64,000 nt of DNA, taken from the NCBI GenBank assembly GCA_014529385.2, contig CM043957.1:64290003-64354002 (forward strand), written 5' to 3'. How positions within the stretch are numbered: the first letter of the stretch is position 1; every line of letters begins with the position of its first letter. The translations under genes were made by a program, and so were the position numbers. Shown here in pieces: positions 55,701-64,000 of the stretch. The notes under the pieces were generated by a model, which made no database searches, was not told where the DNA came from, and saw only the letters and a program-made list of their open reading frames with translations. Origin of the DNA: Adiantum capillus-veneris. Its lineage: Eukaryota > Streptophyta > Polypodiopsida > Polypodiales > Pteridaceae.

Positions 55701-57860
55701 GCACCCTGTGGCCTGAAGGTCATAGGGTTCCCTCTATGCTACTAAGAATCTCTTTGTGCTCTATGCTCTATCGTCTACCACAAGGCTCCCTCATTGTTTC
55801 CAAAAAACACTCATTGTTTTGCTATGGCCCCAGGTCCATAGCTCTCTATGCCGGTATAAAGAATATTTTCTCTATATTAGCTCCCTAAGGCCTGAAGGCC
55901 ATAGGGTTTTCCTCAAGATCACCTCACGGAGTTTCATGTCAAGTATATATACATCCTATGGCCTTAGGGCCATAGGGAGTTTCATGTCAAGTATATATAC
56001 ATCCTATGGCACCCCATGACCCTAGGGCCATAAGATCTCCAAATGAAACATACGACAATGTATGGCCCTTGAGCTTATACATTGCAACCCCATGACCCTA
56101 GGGCCATAGGATCACCATATGAAACATACGACAATGTATGGCCCTTGAGCTTATACATTACAACCCCATGACCCTAGGGCTATAGGATCTCCAAATGGAA
56201 CATAGGGCAACGTATGGCCCTTGAGCTTATACATTGACACCCTATGGCCCTAGGGCCACAAGACTTAAAAACATACAAAAACACAACCTATGGCCCTAAG
56301 CCCAAGGGTGTGAGCATTGACACCCTATGCTCTAGGGCCACGAGACTTCACAACATACAAAAAGACAACCTATGGCCCTAAGCCCAAGGGTGTGAGCATT
56401 GACACCCTATGGCCCTAGGGCCACAAGACTTCAAAACATACAAAAAGACAACCTATGGGCACGATGTCAAAGGTGGCCAAGATATCAATGCAGCCCCATG
56501 GCCCTAGGGCCATAGGATCTCTATATGGAACATGTGGCACCCTATGGCCCTTGACCTTATACATTGAAACCCCATGACCCTAGGGCCATAGGATTTCCAA
56601 ATGGAACATAGGCAATGTATGGCCCTTGAGCTTATACATTGCCACCCTATGGCCCTAGGGCCACAAGATCTCACAACATACAATAAGAGAACCTAAGGCC
56701 CCGAAGCTCAAGGGTGTGGGTTTAAGGGTGGCCAAGATATCAATGCAGCCCCATGGCCCTAGGGCCATAGGATCTCTATATGGGACATGTGGCACCCCAT
56801 GACCCTAGGGCCATAGGATTTCCAAATGGAACATAGGCAATGTATGGCCCTTGAGCTTATACTTTGCCACCCTATGGCCCTAGGGCCACAAGATCTCACA
56901 ACATACAATAAGAGAACTTAAGGCCCCTAAGCTCAAGGGTGTGGGTTCAAGGGTGGCCAAGATATCAATGCAGCCCCATGGCCCTAGGGCCATAGGATCT
57001 CTATATGGGACATGTGGCACCCCATGACCCTAGGGCCATAGGATTTCTAAATGGAACATAGGCAATGTATGGCCCTTGAGCTTATACATTGCCACCCTAT
57101 GGCCCTAGGGCCACAAGATCTCACAACATACAATAAGAGAACCTAAGGCCCCTAAGCTCAAGGGTGTGGGTTTAAGGGTGGCCAAGATATCAATGCAGCC
57201 CCATGGCCCTAGGGCCATAGGATCTCTATATGGTACATGTGGCACCCCATGACCCTAGTGCCATAGGATTTCCAAATGGAAAATAGGTAATGTATGGCCC
57301 TTGAGCTTATACATTTCCACCCCATTACCCTAGGGCCATAGGATTTCCAAATGGAACATAGGCAATGTATGGACATTGAGCTTATACATTGCCACCCCAT
57401 GGCTCTAGGGCAGTAGAATCTCCGTATGGGACATGTGGCACCCTATGGCCATTGAGCTTACATATTGCCACCCCATGACCCTAGGGCCATAGGATCTCCA
57501 ACTACAAAGTAGGGCAATGTATGGCTCTTGAGCTTATACATTGTCGTGGACATAGGGCCATAGGATCTCCAACTGGAACATAGGGCTATGTATTGGAGCT
57601 TATCTATTGTTGCCCCTAAACCCTAGGGCCATAGGATTTCCAAATGTAATATAGGGCAACTTATGGCTCTTGAGCTTATACATTGCCACCCTATGGCCAT
57701 AGGTCCACAAGCTTTCACATTTCCACCGTAGGGCCACAAGGATCTCACAAGATAGAAGAAGAAAACCCTAGGACATAGGATTTGCAAATGGAACTGAGTG
57801 CACGCTTTGATCCTTGACCTCCAACATTGCCGTCCTATGGTGTGAGCCCAGGGGTGGCTG
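55701..57860 (-). repeat. Left arm of the foldback array
   Basis: Dense copies of CCTATGGCCCTAGGGCCATA with spacers GGATCTCCAAATGGAACATA and TGTATGGCCCTTGAGCTTAT, oriented opposite to the right arm. All ORFs in it are repeat translations. Confidence 0.9.
56476..57405. repeat. Higher-order repeat, 225-255 bp unit, four copies
   Basis: GCCAAGATATCAATGCAGCC starts copies at 56476, 56731, 56956 and 57181 (spacings 255, 225, 225). The copies are highly similar, so amplification was recent. Confidence 0.92.
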
Positions 57861-59244
57861 AGGTGTCTTCATAACAATTTCGGCCATTCAAGGGATATCC
57901 GCAAGTGGCATAAATTTAAAAAATAATTTAAAAAAATTAAAAAAAAATTACTCTATGACAAACTTTGTCATAATGGGTTTTCAAATACACTTATTGATAT
58001 CAGACAAAAAAATAGCGCACAATTTTCAGGATAATTGTTTTAAAATTTAGGTATTTTTTGTGTATTTTTTACTATGCAGATTTTGATTCTGAAGTCAAAT
58101 TTTGCTTCATGGGTGTTGTTCCACTTGTACTACAAAGATATGGACAGTGACAAAGCCTTGCACCAACTTTTTTTTTTTCATACTCGTTTTTTTTTATATT
58201 ATTAAAGATCTTTCAATTTCGGAGCTGACAAGCTATGTCTCATTTTTGCACAAAGCTTAGAAACTCTAGTAATCACGACTGCAAACCCATGAGAACAACC
58301 CCTACATTCAAAATTCAAATTTTGAATTTCTAACCTAACCTAACTAACCTTATCTCTCTCTTTCTCTCTCTACCCAATTTTTTCCACGCTATCGCTCTCT
58401 CTCGTTTCTTGCTCGAAACCTACACAGAAACCTGCACACACAGAGCTTGTCTTTCTCTGTCTCTCTCTCTCTCCCTCTCTCCCTACACATACAGTTCTAC
58501 GCACAGATCTGTTACCATCATCGTCGCGGCCTCAACACACCTAAGTTACTACTTGCTACTACTGCAGCCGGTTTTCATCAAACACAAATTTACTCAGAGG
58601 TAACCTGTAGAAACCCTAATCTTTTTTCTTAATTCAATTTTAATTGTTCTTAATATAATTACATTTTAGCTAAGTTGTGAATCACCTCTCTCTAGAACAA
58701 TAAAAAAAATTAATTAATTACATCTCTAAAACTGTGAAATTGTAGACTGTAGAACTATAAAACAGAAAAATCTCTAATTAGAGATCTAAAATTGTAATAC
58801 AGAATACTCTAATTAGAGACCTAAAAATATAAAACAGAAGACAATAATTAGGGACCTAAATTTGTAAAACCAAAAACTCTTATTAGGGACCTAAATCTGT
58901 AAAACAAAAAACTCCTCATAAGTGACCTAATGCTGTAAAATTGTAAAACTCTAACTGCAAACATCTCTAATTACAACAAAAAATTATAAACCTGCAAATC
59001 CAAAAGACAACAACTACAGAAAATGCTGAAACTATGGATACCTATAATTGGGTTGTGGGGAGTTGGGCACACGTTGTAAGAGGACGAGTAGAGCACGTTG
59101 TTGTATGAGGATGGGAAAAAAAAGAGGCAAGAAGGTGGGAAAGAAAGTGTACACTATACGTGCTTGTAAGATATGGTGTAATATAGTTTCTTTAAATTCA
59201 TTTGTAGTCACTAAAAAAACTAGACATTGAATCTTTAGAAGGGC
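57861..59244 (+). other. Core between foldback arms; possible promoter/leader
   Basis: AT-rich start, then 58330-58620 with pyrimidine-rich Y-patch-like DNA, GAAACCCTAATC and CAGAGGTAACC, a donor-like site. This looks like a plant 5' UTR. 58772-58950 holds about five copies of a 35-36 bp repeat (CTCTAATTAGGGACCTAAA). A short frame MDTYNWVVGSWAHVVRGR starts at 59034 but soon stops. No convincing gene. Confidence 0.4.
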
Positions 59245-60650
59245 AGATAGGGTGTGGCTACATAGGGTTTCACCTTATACTAAAGAGTAACATATGTCCC
59301 TAAGGCACCCTATGACCATAAGGCCATAGGGTGGTCTCACACCGTACTATAGGGTGACCAATGTCCCATCTGGCCATAGGGTGCCAATGTACAATCTCAA
59401 GGGTCATAGGGTTCCCTATGTTCCTATTGAAGATCCTATGGCCATAGGGGCATAGGATCTCCAAAACATATATATGGCACTATGTCCATAGGATCACATG
59501 GTGCTCTATGTCCGATCTAGAGACCTTGTGGCCCAAGGGCCTTAGGGTGGCAATGTACAATCTCAAGGGCCACAGGGTTCCCTATGTTCCTTTTGGAGAT
59601 AGGGTGGCACTAGGGCCATAGAATCTCCAAAAGCAACATAAAGAACCTAGGGCCATAGGATAAAAAGGTGACCTATTGGAGACCTTGTGGCCCAAGGGCC
59701 ATAGTGTGGGAATGTACAATCTCGAGGTCCATAGGGTTCCCTATGTTCCTTTTGGAGATCCTATGGTCCTCGAGCCATAGGATCTCCAAAATGAACATAT
59801 AGCCCTACGGACATAGGATCACTGGGTTCCCTATGTTCCTTTTGGAGATCCTATGGTCCTCGGGCCATAGGATCTCCAAAAGGAACATAGGGCCCTACGG
59901 ACATAGGATCATGGGGTGCCCTATGTCCCATCAAGATACAGTGTGGCCCAAGGGCCATAGGATGGCAATGTACAATCTCAAGGGCCATATGGTTCCCTCT
60001 ATGCTACTTCTGAAGATCCTATGGCCCTAGAGCCATAAAATCTCCAAAAGAAAAATAAGGAACCTATGGCCATAGGATCAAAAGGTGCCCTATGTTCCAT
60101 CTTGAGACCTTGTGGCCCAAGGGCCATAGGGTGTATTTGTACAATCTCAAGGGCCATAGGGTTCCATATGTTTTTTTTGGAGATCCTATGGCCCTATATC
60201 CATAGGATCACAAGGTGCCCTACGTCCCATCTAGAGACCTCTTGTGGCCCAAGGGCCATAGGGTGACAACCTACAATCCGAAGGGCCATAGGATTCCTTA
60301 TGTTCCCTATGGTCACAAGGTGCCCTACATTCCATCTGAAGACCCTATGGCCCAAGTGCCATAGGGTGGCAATGTACAATCGCAAGGGCCATATGATTCC
60401 CTATGTTCCTTTTGGAGATCCTATGGCCCTAGAGCCCTAGGTGCATGGGACTTCCATGGTGCCCGTTAATATGCACCATGGTGTACCCTATGTACGTAGG
60501 CCACCCTCGGGCCCTTGGATGCCCTCTTTCCCATCTAAAGACCTTGTGGTCCAAGGGCCATAGGGTGACAATCTACAATCTCAAGGGCCATAGGATTCCC
60601 TATGTTCCCTAGGGTCACAAGGTGCCCTACTTTCCATCTGAAACAATGAG
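59245..60650 (+). repeat. Right arm A of the foldback array
   Basis: Units with GGTGGCAATGTACAATCTC, AAGGGCCATAGGGTTCCC, TATGTTCCTTTTGGAGATCC and CATCTAGAGACCTTGTGGCCC, about 200 bp each, the inverse of the left arm. Confidence 0.88.
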
Positions 60651-63530
60651 GGCACCTTGTGGCCTTCGGGCCATAGGATCTCTATGTAGAGCATAGAGCA
60701 AAGAGCATAGAGAGCTTCTTACTACCATAGAGGGAACCCTATGGCCTTTAGGCCACAGGGTTTCAATATAGAGATAACAGAGATTCTTACTAGCATAGAG
60801 GGGACCCTATGGCCTTCAGCCCACAAGGTCTCCTCAATATAGAGAAAATAGTGTTTTTTACTGGCATAGAGAGCAACCTATGGACCTGGGTCCATAGGTT
60901 GCCAAAAAACTGTCATGAATGGTTTCTTTAAGATGTGTAGAGCATAGAGAGGTTCTTACAAGAATACAGGGGACTCTATGGCTTGAAGGCCACAGGCTCC
61001 CAATATGGAGCATAGATCGGTTCTTACTAGCATAGAGAGACCAAATAGTGCTTTATACATGGGGCCTTAAGGTGTCAAAACAATGAGAATTTTTCCAAAA
61101 CAATGAGGAAACCTTGTGGCCTTGGGGCCATAGGATGTCAATTTAGATCATAGAGCATAGAGCATAGAGCATAGAGCATAGAGAGCTTCTTACTACCATA
61201 GAGGGAACCCTTGGCCTTCAAGCCACAGGGTCTCAATATAGAGAAAATAGAGGTTCTAGCATAGAGGGGGCCCTATGGCCTTTAGCCCACAAGGTCTCAT
61301 CAATATAGATCAATAGTGTTTTTTACTGGCATATAGAGCACCCTATGGCCCTGGGTCCATAGGTTGCCAAAAACACCCTCATGAAGGGTCTCTTTAAAAC
61401 ATACAAGGCACCTTGTTCCCTTAGGGTCATAAGATGTGTAGAGCATAGAGAGGTTCTTACTAGCATACATAGAACCCTATGGCCTGAACACCATAGGGTC
61501 CCAATATAGAGCATAGATTGGTTGTTGCTAGCATAGAGAGACCAAATAGTGCTGTATACTTGGGAGCATAATGTGCCAAAACAATGAGGGTTTTTACAAA
61601 ACTATGAGGGCACCTTGTGGCCTTGGGGCCATAGGATGTCAGTATAGAGCATAGAGCATAGAGAGCTTCTTACTATCATAGAGGGAACCCTATGGCCTTC
61701 AGGCCATAGGGTGTCAACATAGAAAATAGAGGTTCTTACTAGCATAGAGGGGACCCTATGGACTTCAGCCCACAAGGTCTCCTCAATGGCATAGAGAGAA
61801 TCCTATAGCCCTGGGTCCATGGGTTGCCAAAAAACCCTCATGAAGGGTTTCTTCAAAACATATAGTATTTGTATAACATAGAGAGTTACTTACTAGCATA
61901 GGGGGGACCCTATGGCCTTCAGGCCATAGGGTGCCAATATAGAGCATAGATCGGTTCTTACTAACATAGAGAGACCAAATAGTGCTTTATACATGGGGCT
62001 ATAGGATGTCAATATAGAGCATAGAGCATAGAGCATAGAGAGCTTCTTACTAGCATACAAGGAACCATATGGCCTTCAGGCCACAGGGTGTCAACGTAGA
62101 GAAAATAGAGGTTCTCACAAGCATAGAGGGGAACCTATGGCCTTCAGCCCACAAAGTCTCCAGGATATAGAGCAAATAGTGTCTTTACTAGCATAGAGAG
62201 CACCCTATGGCCCTGGGTCCATAGGTTGTCAAAAAACCATCATGAAGGGTTTCTTCAAAATATAGAGGGCACCTTGTGCCCTTGGGGTTATAGTATGTGT
62301 AGAGCATAGAGAGGTTCTTACTAACATACAGGGGACCCTATGGCCTGAATATAGAGAATAGATCGGTTCTTACTAGCACAGAGCAGACCCTATGGTCTTC
62401 AGACTAAAGGGTGCCAATATAGAACAAAGATCAGTTCTTACTAGCATAGAGAGACCAAATAGTGCTTTATACCTGGGGCCATAGGGTACCAAAACAATGA
62501 GGTTTGTTCAATGGCATAGAGAGCACCGTATGGCCCTGGGTCCATAGGTTGCTAAAAAACCCTCCTAAAGGGTTTCTTCAAAACATAGAGTGCAACTTGT
62601 GGCCTTGGGGTCATCGGATGAGTAGAGCATAGAGAGGTTCTTACTTGCATATAGGGGACCCTATGGCCTTCAGGCCATAGGGTGCCAATATAGAGCATAG
62701 ATCGGTTCTTACTAGCAAAGATCGGACCCTATGGCTTTCAGGCCAAAGGGTGCCAATATAGAGCATGAAGAGACTCTTACTAGATTATAGGGGACCATAT
62801 GGATTTCAAGTCACATGGTGCCAATATAGAGCAAATAGTGTTTTTAGTAGCATAAAGAACATCCTGACCTAGGGGGATTGGTAGTCAAAAATCCATCATA
62901 GAAGGGTTCCTATGGCCTTCAACCCACAAGGTCTTCTCAATATAGAGCGAATAGTATTTTTCATTGGCATACAGAGCACCCTTGGGGCCCTTGAGGCCAA
63001 CCCTATGGCCTTCAGGCCTTAGGGAGCTAATATAGAGCATGGTGCTTTATATCGGCATAGAGAGCTATGGCCCTAGCGCCATAGCAAAACAATGAGGTGT
63101 TTTTGGAAACGATGAGGGCACCTTGTGGTCTTGGGGCCATAGGAAGTCAATATAGATCATAGATCATAGACGATAGAGCATAGAGCACAAAGAGATTCTT
63201 AGTAGCATAGAGGGAAACCTATGACCTTCAGGCCACAGGGTGCCATTATAGAGTAAACAGAGGTTCTTACTAGCATAGAGGGGACCCTATGGACATCATC
63301 CCACAAGGTCTCCTCAATATAGTGCAAATAGTGGTTTTTACTTGCATGGAGAGCACCATATGGCCCTACGGTCATAGGTTACCAGAAAACCCTCATGAAG
63401 TGTTTCTTTAAAACATTGTGGCCGCCTTGTGGCCTTGGGGCCATAGGATGCCAATGTAGAGCATAGAGAGGTTCTTACTAGCATGCAGAGGACCCTATGG
63501 CCTTCAGGCCACAGATTGCCATATGGTGTT
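60651..63530 (+). repeat. Right arm B, higher-order repeat of about 465 bp
   Basis: The phrase GGGTCCATAGGTTGCCAAAA recurs at about 60888, 61354, 61818, 62214, 62537 and 63370 (intervals 466, 464, 396, 323, 833). Within units are CCCTATGGCCTTCAGGCCA, GAGCATAGAGAGGTTCTTAC and AACAATGAGGG. Short AGCATAGAGC tandems occur at 61148-61185. Confidence 0.88.
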
Positions 63531-63732
63531 GGTGTAGAGGCTCTAAAGGGGTATTTAGGCCATTCAAGGGATACTTCTTTGAGGGTCCTCTAATGTCATA
63601 AGGGAACATGTGATCACACTACCATAGAGTGGCCTAGGTACACTTGTAGAACCATTTTGTTGGCACCCTTTGGACCTAGGACCACATGGTTTAACATAGA
63701 GGTGACTCTATGACCCTAGGTCCATATGGATG

Positions 63733-64000
63733 TAATGGTGGAAGTGACGAGAAAGTCCACTTGTTCTTTCAAGATAAAGAGCAATTTCCCAACACCAAGT
63801 TCTTGGTATCTAGATTTTCACTTACCGAATGGTGGAAGTGATGAGAAAGTCCACTTGTTCTTTCAAGATAAAGAGCGACTTCCCATCAAGGACTGTGGTC
63901 TTGTCAAGGAGATAAAGAAAGATTGTTCAGATCTTGAAATGTCTCCATGCCTTGGAGTAAAACTACTCAATGGTGACTCCTACTTGTTGGAGCCTGTGGC
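63733..64000 (+). pseudogene. Duplicated coding fragment running off the window, family unknown
   Basis: A segment of about 54 bp encoding NGGSDEKVHLFFQDKE occurs at 63733-63787 and again at 63831-63885. After the second copy the frame stays open to the window end (GLVKEIKKDCSDLEMSPCLG, VKLLNGDSYLLEPV). Codon use and composition look like true protein. After the first copy a different short frame follows. I do not recognise the family; the rest lies beyond base 64000. Confidence 0.4.

Larger units (their letters stand above)
55701..63243. repeat. Giant foldback: palindromic GGCC satellite in inverted orientation
   Basis: The outermost 210-250 bp (55701 to about 55915) read backwards match 62996-63243 in long near-identical stretches (CATAGCAAAACAATGAG, AGAGATTCTTAGTAGCATAG). 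The left array inverted matches the right array throughout (GGTGGCAATGTA, CTCAAGGGCCATA, CCCTATGTTCC, GGAGATCCTATGG). A 1.4-kb unrelated core separates them. The basic motif is the perfect palindrome CTATGGCCCTAGGGCCATAG. No transposase is seen. It may be a foldback-type transposon, or a satellite inverted by rearrangement. Confidence 0.8.

Noticed and set aside
56040-57700. Regular palindromic repeats suggesting a CRISPR array
   Set aside because: Spacers are themselves repeated, units are 100-255 bp, no cas genes are present and the genome is eukaryotic.
59833-61514. ORFs with repeated GPRAIGC-type motifs, also in 55700-57400
   Set aside because: They are translations of the palindromic satellite in several frames and both strands.
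57884-63580. Shared GGCCATTCAAGGGATA at 57884 and 63561 as foldback ends or target duplication
   Set aside because: The copies are in direct orientation and do not flank the inverted arms symmetrically.

Overview
The window is nuclear DNA of a land plant with a large, repeat-rich genome. Plant-type transposase genes with short GT-AG introns, Ty3/gypsy elements with a second RNase H (Tat lineage), a CACTA transposon, a heavy-metal-associated (HIPP-type) gene fragment and long (CT)n/(GA)n/(AC)n tracts all point that way. A large-genome fern is my best guess, but the sequence does not prove it. No intact single-copy host gene is evident. Almost everything is mobile elements inserted into one another, satellites, or decayed gene copies.

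Layout. 1-4954: minus-strand Ty3/gypsy element with pol remnants, gag, primer-binding site (PBS) and a 5' LTR. 5168-5939: minus-strand remnant with a tandemly duplicated gag-like domain next to a tRNA-Lys-type PBS. 7725-8770: degenerate repeat family. 9014-9662 and 23811-24215: two halves of one decayed gene, split by a CACTA transposon (9663-23810, TSD TTG). The CACTA carries a truncated TNP2-type transposase, a TNP1-like gene and a captured HIPP fragment, and is itself split by a complete Tat element, called Tat-1 here (14517-23587, TSD ATGG). 24225-44553: a second, older Tat element (Tat-2). It is interrupted by a 4.6-kb terminal-inverted-repeat (TIR) transposon (29415-34018, 9-bp TSD) and, inside its 3' LTR, by a 9-kb LTR element without pol (35463-44437, TSD GCGT, tRNA-Trp PBS) that encodes unfamiliar acidic and gag-like ORFs. 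44554-45790: satellite of about 175 bp. 46741-47535: intronless histone H3 pseudogene with centromeric-H3 features. 47735-48268: inverted-repeat element. 48981-50541: unrecognised minus-strand ORFs. 51196-53973: Copia remnant entered by a third Tat element (Tat-3). 54408-55609: minus-strand gene related to the one split by the CACTA. 55701-63243: giant foldback made of palindromic TATGGCC/GGCCATA satellite in opposite orientations around a 1.4-kb core. 63733-64000: duplicated coding fragment running off the window.

How the parts relate. The insertion order can be read from the nesting. Tat-2 is oldest, then the TIR element and the pol-less LTR element. The decayed gene was hit by the CACTA, and the CACTA by Tat-1, whose LTRs are nearly identical. 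Candidates for something undescribed are the pol-less tRNA-Trp LTR element, the palindromic foldback array, a short leader peptide shared by Tat-1 and Tat-3, the duplicated gag-like domain, and the centromeric-H3-like retrocopy. All domain calls were made by eye from translated sequence.
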